Below, piece by piece: positions 1-5,821 of a DNA stretch of 5,821 nucleotides (position 1 is its first letter; every line of letters starts with the position of its first letter). The translations under genes were made by a program, and so were the position numbers. Source of the DNA: Nitrospiraceae bacterium (lineage in GTDB: Bacteria > Nitrospirota > Nitrospiria > Nitrospirales > Nitrospiraceae); NCBI GenBank assembly GCA_025934615.1, contig JAICXS010000141.1, positions 1 through 5,821 on the forward strand. The letters are read 5' to 3'. Under the pieces are notes generated by a model. That model did no database searches. It saw only the letters and a list, made by a program, of their open reading frames with translations, and was not told the origin of the DNA.

Positions 1-77
1 CCGTAAGTCCTGAATGAATAGCCCCCCAAGAGAGTAACCGGCCGAACGAAAGAAGGGTAAATGAACTGGACGAGGCC

Positions 78-1541
78 TCAACCACCTGCTGACCCCACCG
101 GTCCTCCCGGCTCGGTCATACGCCACGGATCCAATAGTGCAGTAAGCCGATCTTCAGGCAAGACTTTCTGCGCCCGCGCAATTTCACGCACGGTCTTTCC
201 CGTCCGATACGCTTCTTTTGCCAGTTTGGCCGCCGCATCGTAACCGATCTCAGGCGCCAACCCCGTGCACATGGCTAAACTTTGTTCAATGAAAGTGCGG
301 CAGCGTTCTTCGTCGGCCTTAATTCCCTCAATGCAGCGAGCTGAGAAGTTATTCGCGGCGTTGGCCAACAATTCAATGGACTGGAGCAGGTTATACGCCA
401 TGACCGGCAGCATGACCAGCAGCTCAAAATTGCCGGCTTGCCCTCCGACGGTCATCGTCACGTCATTACCGATCACTTGCGCCGCTACCATGGTGACGGA
501 TTCCGCAATCACCGGATTGACTTTGCCAGGCATAATCGATGATCCGGGTTGCGTCTCTGGCAATACAATTTCTCCGAGTCCGCATCGGGGGCCGGATCCT
601 AGCCACCGCACATCATTGGCAATCTTCATCAGGCTGACGGCAAGGGTCCGCAGTGCGTCACTCGCCTCAACGAGAGAATCCTGCGTCGATTGCGCTTCAA
701 AATGATTGGTCGCCTCTTGAAAAGGGCATCCGATTTCCTGTGCAATTAATGTCAGCACACGTCCGGCAAACTCAGGATGGGCATTCAGTCCCGTGCCGAC
801 CGCCGTTCCACCGAGTGCCACTTCGCTCATGACGCATTGCGCATGCCGTGCCCGTTCCAATCCTAATGCGATCTGCCGCGCATAGCCGCCAAATTCCTGC
901 CCCAACCGCACCGGGGTGGCGTCTTGCAGATGCGTTCGACCGATTTTGACGATCGTCTCGAATTCTTGCGCCTTGCCGGCTAATGCCCGCTGAAGGCGGC
1001 TTAGCGCCGGCACGAGCTGGTGCTCAATCCCGTCTATAGCCGCAACATGAATCGCCGTGGGAATCACATCATTGCTGGATTGCCCTAAATTCACATGGTC
1101 GTTGGGGTGCACGAGTTTACTGCCCCGCGCTCCACCGAGCAGTTCCGTGGCGCGATTCGCAATGACCTCATTTGCATTCATATTAGTTGAGGTCCCGGAA
1201 CCGGTCTGGAAAATATCGACGGGGAATTCATGGTCCCAGCATCCGTCGATCACCTCTCGACTGGCGGTGAGGATCGCCTCGGCGATTTTTTGATCCAGTA
1301 GCCCGAGTGCGGCATTGACCTTCGCCGCCGCATGCTTAATCAAACCCGTCGCTTTAATAAAGGAGCGCGGAAAACGCAGGTCGCTGATCGGAAAGTTTTC
1401 GACCGCCCGAGCTGTTTGCACGCCGTAGTACGCCGATGCCGGGACCGCTAATTCTCCCATCGTATCCCGTTCCATCCGGGTCGCGCCGGGTGAGTGATTC
1501 TGCGCCCTCATAGACGCGTCATGCTGCGCTTTCTTCGTCAT
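78..1541 (-). CDS. fumC: Class II fumarate hydratase (fumarase C)
   Basis: Cytoplasmic fumarase that interconverts fumarate and L-malate in the citric acid cycle, in either direction. The 487-residue protein matches the iron-independent class II family (usually about 460-470 residues). Visible landmarks are ERDTMGE near residue 24, GSGTSTNMN at about 114, HPNDHVNLGQSSND at 145, GRTHLQD at 201 (His204, equivalent to the substrate-site His188 of E. coli FumC) and the lyase signature GSSIMPGKVNP at 333, with the catalytic serine in its flexible loop. The first 22 residues extend beyond most relatives. Starts at Met11, Met23 or Met28 are possible, but only Met1 has a Shine-Dalgarno-like GGAG (9 nt upstream), so I keep it. 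Aspartase and argininosuccinate lyase share the signature, but the overall sequence is clearly fumarase. No obvious terminator follows, and no strong promoter is visible in the divergent spacer. Confidence 0.97.
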   Translation of the reverse strand: MTKKAQHDASMRAQNHSPGATRMERDTMGELAVPASAYYGVQTARAVENFPISDLRFPRSFIKATGLIKHAAAKVNAALGLLDQKIAEAILTASREVIDGCWDHEFPVDIFQTGSGTSTNMNANEVIANRATELLGGARGSKLVHPNDHVNLGQSSNDVIPTAIHVAAIDGIEHQLVPALSRLQRALAGKAQEFETIVKIGRTHLQDATPVRLGQEFGGYARQIALGLERARHAQCVMSEVALGGTAVGTGLNAHPEFAGRVLTLIAQEIGCPFQEATNHFEAQSTQDSLVEASDALRTLAVSLMKIANDVRWLGSGPRCGLGEIVLPETQPGSSIMPGKVNPVIAESVTMVAAQVIGNDVTMTVGGQAGNFELLVMLPVMAYNLLQSIELLANAANNFSARCIEGIKADEERCRTFIEQSLAMCTGLAPEIGYDAAAKLAKEAYRTGKTVREIARAQKVLPEDRLTALLDPWRMTEPGGPVGSAGG

Positions 1542-1677
1542 AGTCCGATACTCCGATTCCGGAAGGTTATGTTCTTCTACAGGGAAGTCATCTTAAATGG
1601 TTCCTATGGGCACCTACAAGCCTGCTCGACTTCTACAAGCACTGACGCTAAGGTTGGCGGCGCACTGACCTGGGTAA

Positions 1678-1684
1678 GGAACTT
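1678..1684 (+). promoter_or_regulatory. Sigma-E-like -35 element upstream of the HtrA gene
   Basis: The seven bases GGAACTT equal the consensus -35 element of envelope-stress ECF (RpoE-type) sigma factors, which control htrA/degP in E. coli. It lies 75 nt before the chosen start of the protease gene and on the same strand. I see no good -10 partner such as TCTGA at the expected 15-17 nt; the nearest is TCAA at 1698, only 13 nt away. The assignment therefore rests on one box and the gene context. Confidence 0.35.
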
Positions 1685-1688
1685 CCTC

Positions 1689-1716
1689 TTGACTCTCTCA
1701 ATGGTAAGATTATTTA
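1689..1716 (+). promoter_or_regulatory. Possible sigma-70-type promoter for the HtrA gene
   Basis: TTGACT at 1689-1694 matches five of six bases of the -35 consensus. It is followed after 16 nt by an AT-rich block that starts TATTTA at 1711-1716; an alternative -10, TTAAAT at 1714-1719, has a 19-nt spacer. The -10 match is mediocre. This box overlaps the region downstream of the GGAACTT element, so the two could be alternative promoters of the same gene. Confidence 0.35.
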
Positions 1717-1745
1717 AATACCGATCATCATTGTCCTAATAAATG

Positions 1746-1750
1746 AAGGA
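1746..1750 (+). promoter_or_regulatory. Shine-Dalgarno site that decides the HtrA start
   Basis: AAGGA abuts an ATG at 1751, leaving no spacer, but lies 9 nt before the in-frame ATG at 1760. The second ATG is therefore the more likely initiation codon, which removes three residues from the longest frame. Confidence 0.7.
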
Positions 1751-1759
1751 ATGCCCCTC

Positions 1760-3289
1760 ATGAGTTCAGATCAACCTCGTCTTGTCCCAATAATCAGGTA
1801 CGCCCTGGATCGGTGGAAGCAGAGATCGTTCATCGGATTGCTTGCGTTGCTCCTTGGAACGGCGCAATGTTCTCGAGAGCAGAGTCCTCTTGAACGCCTT
1901 TCTCCTGAACCCACGGCCCATGCCGCCGCTCAGGCGGGCCCCTCGCAGATAGTCAGTTTTCCCGGCAATGAGACATTCATTTCAGTCGCAAAATTGGCCA
2001 AGGCGTCTGTCGTCAACATCTCCTCATCGCAGAAGACCGCTCAGGGCGAAGGATTTCAAAATCCTTTTTTCAACGATCCATTCTTTCGCCGGTTCTTCGG
2101 AGAGGAGGAGCGCCGGATTCCCGTTCCGAAGGAGCGTCGCGAACAAGGATTGGGGTCAGGGGTGATTGTCAGTGCCGACGGCCATATCGTGACGAACAAT
2201 CACGTCGTGGAGAAGGCGGACGAAATCAAGGTACTGCTGCCGGATAAACGCACCTTCAAAGCCAAGGTTATTGGATCCGATCCGAAAACCGACGTCGCCG
2301 TCATTAAAATAGAGGCCAACAATTTGCCGGTGTTGTCATGGGGCGATTCCGCCCAATTGCAAGTCGGGGAGCTGGTCTTGGCTGTCGGCAATCCGTTCGG
2401 TCTGAATCAAACCGTCACGATGGGAATCATCAGCGCGGTAGGACGCGCCAATATGGGCATCGTCGATTATGAGGATTTTATCCAGACGGACGCAGCGATC
2501 AATCCGGGAAATTCCGGCGGTGCCTTGGTCAACCTCAGGGGAGAACTGATCGGTATCAATTCCGCGATCTTCAGCCGGACCGGCGGGAACATGGGTATCG
2601 GCTTCGCCATTCCAAGCAACATGGCCAAGAGCGTCATGAACAGCCTCATCAAGTACGGCAAAGTTGTCCGTGGCTGGCTCGGCGTGTCGATTCAAGAGAT
2701 CAATGCAGATCTGGCGAAAGAATTCGGAGCAACGGATACGCAGGGAGCCCTTGTCGCTGATGTCATGGAGGAGAGCCCCGCCGCAAAAGCCAAGCTCCAG
2801 CGCGGGGACATCATCACCGCCTACAACGGGACGCCGATCAAAGACCCCGGCCATCTCCGATCGATGGTCGCCGATACAGCGCCCGACACGACCGTAACCG
2901 TGACGATCCTCAGGGAGAAGCACACCAAAGACGTGAAGCTGACCGTCGGCGAGTTGCCCAAAGACCCGGCGAAAGCCTCACGGAGTGAACCGGGCAGCGG
3001 GCACGGCGAACATGCGCTGGAGGGCGTCACCGTTGAACCGCTTGGCGACCGACAGGGACGGCAGGGACGAAAAGAGGCCGGTGTAGCCGTGAGCGAGATC
3101 GAGCCTGATTCGGCGGCCGACCAGGCTGGTCTGAAGGTCGGGGATATTATTCGAGAGGTTAACAGGAAACCGGTCCGCAATCTGCAAGACTTCGAACGCC
3201 TCGTGAACGAGCTCGATCCGAAGTCCCGGGTGCTGCTGCTTATCACGCGCGGCAATGCGACCGTGTTCCTGTCCGTCAATCCGAAATAG
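1760..3289 (+). CDS. htrA: Periplasmic HtrA/DegP-family serine endoprotease with two PDZ domains
   Basis: Envelope quality-control protease that degrades or refolds damaged exported proteins; a 509-residue member of peptidase family S1C (DegP/DegQ/MucD type). Residues here count from the ATG at 1760. An N-terminal hydrophobic segment (about 24-36) follows basic residues and ends in Cys37; the run before it, GTAQC, is a poor lipobox because Gln precedes the cysteine, so the protein may be anchored or cut further on near AHAAAQA. A regulatory LA-type loop rich in Phe (NPFFNDPFFRRFFG) precedes the protease domain. The catalytic triad is complete: His148 in TNNHVV, Asp178 in KTDVAVIKI, Ser252 in NPGNSGGALV. 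PDZ1 spans about 297-397 (RGWLGVSIQ, RGDIITAYNG) and PDZ2 about 420-505 (EPDSAADQAGLKVGDII). It is monocistronic by appearance and lies beside the relic of a second HtrA-like gene. I cannot tell DegP, DegQ and MucD subtypes apart. Confidence 0.96.
   Translation: MSSDQPRLVPIIRYALDRWKQRSFIGLLALLLGTAQCSREQSPLERLSPEPTAHAAAQAGPSQIVSFPGNETFISVAKLAKASVVNISSSQKTAQGEGFQNPFFNDPFFRRFFGEEERRIPVPKERREQGLGSGVIVSADGHIVTNNHVVEKADEIKVLLPDKRTFKAKVIGSDPKTDVAVIKIEANNLPVLSWGDSAQLQVGELVLAVGNPFGLNQTVTMGIISAVGRANMGIVDYEDFIQTDAAINPGNSGGALVNLRGELIGINSAIFSRTGGNMGIGFAIPSNMAKSVMNSLIKYGKVVRGWLGVSIQEINADLAKEFGATDTQGALVADVMEESPAAKAKLQRGDIITAYNGTPIKDPGHLRSMVADTAPDTTVTVTILREKHTKDVKLTVGELPKDPAKASRSEPGSGHGEHALEGVTVEPLGDRQGRQGRKEAGVAVSEIEPDSAADQAGLKVGDIIREVNRKPVRNLQDFERLVNELDPKSRVLLLITRGNATVFLSVNPK
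3053..3070 (+). repeat. 9-bp tandem duplication inside the HtrA gene
   Basis: CAGGGACGG is followed directly by CAGGGACGA. The copies are in frame and encode Gln-Gly-Arg twice, giving a short basic stretch (RQGRQGRK) at the beginning of the second PDZ domain. It looks like a small slippage duplication in a loop and does not disturb the reading frame. Confidence 0.75.
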
Positions 3290-3376
3290 AAATATTGAAG
3301 AGGTGAAGCCGAGTCTAGCACTTAACCGATTTGGCTCGACGGAGTTCGCTTTTTATGACCGCCTCGCATCGACGGG

Positions 3377-3701
3377 ATGAGGATGGTTCTGCGACGACCT
3401 ATTCTCCTTGTTGGCTGTTGTGCTTGCGGGAGTCCCGGTCTATGCCGCCGCTCGTGAGGAATGGGAACGTCCGTTAGAGCCATATTATCGCGGCCCAGAA
3501 GTTCTCCCACGCCAGGCCGCCGCTCGTGCATTCGCCCTGAGTGCAGATAAATCGGCGACCATCTCGATCTTCGAGCAAGCGTCCCGATTGCTTGTGTTCA
3601 TTGCGAACAGCGCTATCGGCCGCGGGCCCTGGTCTTTAATCTTTTTGAAGTCCCCGCAGGGTTCGAGATCCGCGGACGCTCATTGGCGAGACGCCTCTTA
3701 G
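3377..3701 (+). pseudogene. Broken 5' end of a second secreted HtrA-like (trypsin-like) protease
   Basis: No intact product is possible. From ATG 3377 one frame gives MRMVLRRPIL and then runs to an early stop; the frame that opens by 3408 gives LLAVVLAGVPVYAAAREEWE. Removing a single C near 3405-3407 joins them into a textbook signal peptide: basic start, hydrophobic core, AAA cleavage site. Downstream, ATISIFEQAS, VFIANSAI, PWSL and PQGS occur in the order and spacing of the first strands of S1C trypsin-like proteases, whose family pattern is roughly ATI-FERASPSVVFI-NLA-RRD-SL-V-PQGSGSGF. The expected SPSV is degraded to SRLL. After PQGS (3654-3665) the frame reads on for 12 codons and stops at 3699-3701; no His, Asp or Ser catalytic motif follows. 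A 13-base direct repeat, GCCGCCGCTCGTG (3444 and 3516), lies inside. Family recognition is from memory of the pattern; the frameshift could be an assembly error, but the lost 3' part could not. Confidence 0.6.
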
Positions 3702-4128
3702 GCTCTGGCATTGATGTCTGATGATGTCTTTCTGCATGCCCGCTGGAGCAGCGCCATCGCTTCTCGCGCGTTAATCCCCGCCACATCATAGCCGCTAGCC
3801 GTCTCGCTTCCGCCGCTCGATGCAAATAGTGCTGATGTCTTTGGAGCCGAAAGCAAAGCCGGACTACCGTAAAAACTAATTATTTCCTGAAATCGCCAAG
3901 AGTAGGAGTTTCCAGACTGGACTTTTTGCGCGCTGAAATTATCAGGATGAGTGAAGACAATAGTGAGACTTCGTCCTCGTGGACCCGCTCTTGTTCTTCC
4001 GTCCGGCGATCTTAGATCAGAAGGCCCAGAGCCAACACCGCAATGGCGGCGTCGGCGTCGAACAGTGTTTAACCATGGCGAAGTGCACCGGGGGAGCTGC
4101 GGCGCCGACGGCTATCGAGGTGGTTATG
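3702..4128 (+). other. Gene-free stretch
   Basis: About 430 bp between the protease relic and the possible microprotein. All frames on both strands are short or lack ribosome sites and protein-like composition. I see no RNA gene, convincing terminator, inverted repeat pair or mobile-element remnant. It may be further decayed sequence from the lost protease gene, but no motif supports that. Confidence 0.5.
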
Positions 4129-4215
4129 ATGGAGCTTGTTGCCTTAGCATTACTTGGGGCAATGATTCTCGGCGAGGCGCTGATCGTTTGGAATTTTATC
4201 CGCCTCTTTGAATAA
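4129..4215 (+). CDS. Possible single-helix membrane microprotein (28 aa)
   Basis: Not a recognised family. The frame encodes MELVALALLGAMILGEAL followed by IVWNFIRLFE: one continuous hydrophobic helix with a GxxxxG step (GAMILG), a glutamate in the middle, and a tail with Trp, Arg and a terminal Glu. A purine-rich GAGGTGG (4117-4123) stands 5 nt before this ATG; an adjacent ATG at 4126 would give 29 residues. Longer in-frame versions exist from ATG 4075 (46 residues) or GTG 3979 (78 residues) but have weaker ribosome sites and a non-membrane, low-quality N-terminus. It converges on gltA, ending 43 bp from that gene's stop. Alternative: a chance open frame in non-coding DNA. Confidence 0.35.
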   Translation: MELVALALLGAMILGEALIVWNFIRLFE

Positions 4216-4258
4216 GGCGCTACCCTCGCGACCAGGGAAATTCCGGCCGATGGCTGCT

Positions 4259-5392
4259 CTAGCGTTCGCCGATCGGCACGTACGGACGATTGTGCTCGCC
4301 GTCATAGATTTGCTCCGGCCGATAGAGTTTATTTTCCTTGAGCTGCTCGAACCAGTGCGCAAGCCATCCCGCCGCACGCGCCATGGCAAAAATGGGTGTG
4401 AAGAACTCCAATTCGATGCCCATTTTGTCGTAGACGATGCCCGAATAAAAATCGACGTTGGGGTACACTTTCTTCGCCTCGAAGTGCTCGGCTGCGGCCC
4501 GCTCGACTTCTACGGCCACGTCGTAAAGGGGGGATGTGCCGGTTTCCTTGAACAGCCGACCGCAGACCTCTTGTAAAATCGTAGCCCGAGGATCTTTCAC
4601 TTTATAGACCCGATGGCCGAAGCCCATGATTTTTTCCTTGGCTTGGACCTTCTGCTCGACGTAGCCTCTCACGCGGCCCGGCGTGCCGATCTCTCTGAGC
4701 ATTTCCACCACTTCTTCATTCGCGCCGCCATGTAACGGCCCCTTCAGCGCGCCAATAGACGAGGCGACTACCGTGTACGGATCCGCTAACGTCGAGGCCG
4801 TTACGAGCCCGGTGAAAGTCGAGGCATTCATCGTATGCTCGGCATGCAAGATCAAGCAGACATCGAACGTCTCCACCCAGATCTTTGGAGGGACTGTTTC
4901 CGTCAACATATACAAAAAGTTTTCGGAAAAGTTCAGTTCGTCTCGCGGTGGAATGTAATCATCCCCCTTGCGTAACCGCGCGTACGCCGCAACGATCGTC
5001 GGCAATTTCGCAATTAGCCGGACGGCTGACCAATAATTATTTTCGACATCCGTGACGTTCCGACCGGGATAGAACATACCCAAAGCCGCCACCCCCGCTT
5101 GCAGCGCGTCCATCGGATGGCCGTGCTCGGGCAAGCACTTAATGAGATCCACAATCCGATATTTGATGCGCCGATGACAGGTCACATCTTTGGTAAACTG
5201 AGTCAACTGCTCCTGTGTCGGCAAACGCCCGAACAACAACAACCACGCCGTTTCGAGAAACGACGAGTGTTCGCATAATGCTTCAATGCGGATCCCGCGA
5301 TATTCCAACACGCCGGCTTGACCATCGACATCGCTGACTGCAGACCGCGCAGCCGGCACACCCGCTAAGCCCGGCATAAAGTCATGAGGCAT
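4259..5392 (-). CDS. gltA: Citrate synthase
   Basis: Condenses oxaloacetate and acetyl-CoA to citrate, the entry step of the oxidative citric acid cycle, in the cytoplasm. The 377-residue length matches the short dimer-type enzymes of Bacillus and archaea (about 370-380) and lacks the N-terminal domain of the NADH-inhibited E. coli type. Catalytic residues are all present: His221 in KGPLHGGANE, His260 in GFGHRVYKVKDPRA, Asp314 in PNVDFYSG; further conserved sites are LHAEHTMNAST (about 182) and the C-terminal arginine in NRPYVP. The start is well supported: AGGAGG (5400-5405) lies 7 nt upstream, and a sigma-70-like promoter lies just beyond. The related 2-methylcitrate synthase has the same fold and cannot be excluded from sequence alone, but no prp genes are nearby and fumC is in the same neighbourhood. 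No clear terminator follows. Confidence 0.95.
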   Translation of the reverse strand: MPHDFMPGLAGVPAARSAVSDVDGQAGVLEYRGIRIEALCEHSSFLETAWLLLFGRLPTQEQLTQFTKDVTCHRRIKYRIVDLIKCLPEHGHPMDALQAGVAALGMFYPGRNVTDVENNYWSAVRLIAKLPTIVAAYARLRKGDDYIPPRDELNFSENFLYMLTETVPPKIWVETFDVCLILHAEHTMNASTFTGLVTASTLADPYTVVASSIGALKGPLHGGANEEVVEMLREIGTPGRVRGYVEQKVQAKEKIMGFGHRVYKVKDPRATILQEVCGRLFKETGTSPLYDVAVEVERAAAEHFEAKKVYPNVDFYSGIVYDKMGIELEFFTPIFAMARAAGWLAHWFEQLKENKLYRPEQIYDGEHNRPYVPIGER

Positions 5393-5399
5393 TGTCCAT

Positions 5400-5405
5400 C
5401 CTCCT
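5400..5405 (-). promoter_or_regulatory. Shine-Dalgarno site of gltA
   Basis: On the minus strand AGGAGG stands 7 nt before the gltA ATG. An ATG at 5397-5399, inside the spacer, is out of frame and too close to the site, so the start at 5392 is secure. Confidence 0.8.
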
Positions 5406-5424
5406 CGCTGTTCATTTATAGTCG

Positions 5425-5454
5425 ATAGTAGGCGGTCCCCGTTCAGTTGGTCAA
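5425..5454 (-). promoter_or_regulatory. Sigma-70-like promoter of gltA
   Basis: Reading the minus strand, TTGACC (5449-5454, five of six consensus bases) is followed after 18 nt by TACTAT (5425-5430, four of six). Transcription would begin about 5418 and give a leader of roughly 25 nt that contains the AGGAGG ribosome site. The position fits gltA being transcribed on its own. Confidence 0.5.
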
Positions 5455-5468
5455 GGTTGTCTGTCCGC

Positions 5469-5498
5469 TTGCGAAGGTGCTCGTAGCTTGGGCATACT
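5469..5498 (+). promoter_or_regulatory. Weak promoter candidate pointing right
   Basis: TTGCGA (5469-5474) and CATACT (5493-5498), four of six matches each, are separated by 18 nt. If used, the start of transcription would be near 5505, just ahead of GGAGAGG and the ATG at 5530. Its credibility depends on whether the plus-strand frame there is a gene. Confidence 0.25.
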
Positions 5499-5529
5499 CT
5501 AGCCGTGCATCCCTGGAGAGGATCGTTTT

Positions 5530-5821
5530 ATGCCGTCATTCTTGCATCTCATGATCGGACTGGGTGGCACAGCGCTTGTCGTCGGCGCCATGGCTCTCTG
5601 GCTCCATGAGCCGCAGCCGTCGTCGTTATCCGGTGACTTCACGTCTTTCCCAACGCCAAGGACGGTGGGAAAAAGCGCATTAAGCCATGGAGGACCTGGG
5701 CCCAACAGCAGAATGTCGGCCGGTCTCTCCCCTGCCCACTTCCAACTTGGTCAGAAACTCATCGTAGCGGCCGCGGACAATATTTCCCACATCACCTTGC
5801 TGCACGCGCCGGAGGACCTCG
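5530..5821 (+). CDS. Possible membrane-anchored protein of unknown function, N-terminus only
   Basis: An open frame with no stop up to the right edge (97 complete codons). I do not recognise it. It begins with one hydrophobic helix at about residues 4-24 (MIGLGGTALVVGAMALWL) followed by a Pro/Ser/Gly-rich stretch, as in a protein anchored by an uncleaved signal. GGAGAGG (5515-5521), 8 nt before the ATG, is a strong ribosome site. Against it, the part after 5680 is codon-aligned with a more protein-like frame on the other strand: G holds first codon position in 15 of 47 codons here against 21 of 46 there. It may be real, may end as a short overlapping gene, or may be an antisense shadow. Confidence 0.3.
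   Translation, partial: MPSFLHLMIGLGGTALVVGAMALWLHEPQPSSLSGDFTSFPTPRTVGKSALSHGGPGPNSRMSAGLSPAHFQLGQKLIVAAADNISHITLLHAPEDL
5646..5672 (-). terminator. Hairpin just past the stop of the minus-strand tail
   Basis: TTTCCCA (5646-5652) and TGGGAAA (5666-5672) form a perfect 7-bp stem around a 13-nt loop, 7 nt beyond the stop codon at 5680-5682. There is no T-run after it on either strand, so it is not a classical intrinsic terminator; it could stabilise a 3' end or be chance. Confidence 0.25.
5680..5821 (-). CDS. C-terminal tail of an unidentified protein, continues beyond the right edge
   Basis: A frame open from the right edge to TAA at 5680-5682 gives 46 residues with balanced charge and natural composition, for example RRVQQGDVGNIVRGRYDEF and then LTKLEVGRGETGR. 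G occupies the first codon position in 21 of 46 codons, the bias expected of coding DNA and stronger than on the opposite strand. I cannot name a family. It would be oriented like gltA, 287 bp upstream of it, with the gltA promoter in between, so the two need not be co-transcribed. A 7-bp hairpin follows the stop. It conflicts with the plus-strand frame starting at 5530. Confidence 0.42.
   Translation of the reverse strand, partial: EVLRRVQQGDVGNIVRGRYDEFLTKLEVGRGETGRHSAVGPRSSMA

Noticed and set aside
61..243. Plus-strand 60-residue frame with AGAAGGG before its ATG.
   Set aside because: It lies almost wholly antisense to the conserved fumC C-terminus and has a shadow-like composition rich in Ser, Arg and Pro.
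1590..1619. Minus-strand promoter for fumC: TTGTAG (1614-1619), 18 nt, TAAGAT (1590-1595).
   Set aside because: Only three and four of six consensus matches; too weak to annotate.
1597..1668. A 23-codon frame (start MVPMGTYKPARLLQ) in the fumC-htrA spacer with AGGGAAG 9 nt upstream, as a leader peptide.
   Set aside because: No attenuator hairpins, no regulatory residue run, and it lies upstream of the likely htrA promoter boxes.
2336..2923. 195-residue minus-strand frame.
   Set aside because: It is antisense to the conserved protease and PDZ1 region of htrA; His/Asp/Gly-rich shadow composition and no family resemblance.
3350..3354. T5 run after the htrA stop as an intrinsic terminator.
   Set aside because: The sequence before it forms no stem longer than 3-4 bp.
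3951..4211. 86-residue plus-strand frame from GTG.
   Set aside because: Arg/Gly-rich, no ribosome site, and it is the shifted shadow of the frame that contains the membrane microprotein.
4201..4219. Inverted repeat CGCCT / AGGCG with a 9-nt loop as a terminator for gltA or the microprotein.
   Set aside because: Only 5 bp, overlaps the microprotein stop codon, and no T-run follows on either strand.
4235..4247. The 13 bases GGGAAATTCCGGC equal those encoding the active-site GNSG of the intact HtrA gene (2506-2518) and could be the lost 3' end of the protease relic.
   Set aside because: Flanking codons do not match the family (no TDAAINP before, no GPLL after), the distance from PQGS is too large, and one such 13-base repeat in about 6 kb is not far from chance.

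Overview
Ordinary bacterial chromosome (moderately GC-rich by eye) with three intact, easily recognised genes, one decayed gene and a few ambiguous small reading frames. I found no phage, insertion sequence, CRISPR array, tRNA or rRNA, and no convincing new multi-gene system. The gene content (short-type citrate synthase, class II fumarase, two-PDZ HtrA protease, relic of a second secreted HtrA-like protease) fits a Gram-negative free-living autotroph or heterotroph. The style recalls Nitrospirota such as Nitrospira, but this is a weak impression; no marker gene proves it.

Layout, left to right. (1) Minus strand: fumC, class II fumarate hydratase. (2) A 218-bp divergent spacer that holds the control region of the next gene, including an exact GGAACTT element like the -35 box of envelope-stress (sigma-E type) promoters. 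(3) Plus strand: a periplasmic HtrA/DegP-type serine protease with two PDZ domains; its ribosome site favours a start three codons inside the longest frame. (4) A 970-bp stretch without an intact large gene. Its first third is the broken 5' part of a second HtrA-like protease: signal peptide plus start of the protease domain, with an apparent one-base frameshift and loss of everything catalytic. The rest is featureless except for a possible 28-residue single-helix membrane microprotein just before the end of gltA. (5) Minus strand: gltA, citrate synthase, with a good Shine-Dalgarno sequence and a sigma-70-like promoter. (6) At the right edge two reading frames compete on opposite strands: the C-terminal tail of an unidentified protein on the minus strand, and the N-terminus of an unidentified membrane-anchored protein on the plus strand. 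At most one is likely to be real over the overlap.

Functionally, fumC and gltA both serve the citric acid cycle, but they are not one operon: opposite-strand DNA of about 2.7 kb separates them and gltA appears to have its own promoter. The HtrA protease acts in envelope protein quality control and is unrelated to them metabolically. The relic next to it suggests this locus once carried two secreted HtrA-type proteases in tandem.
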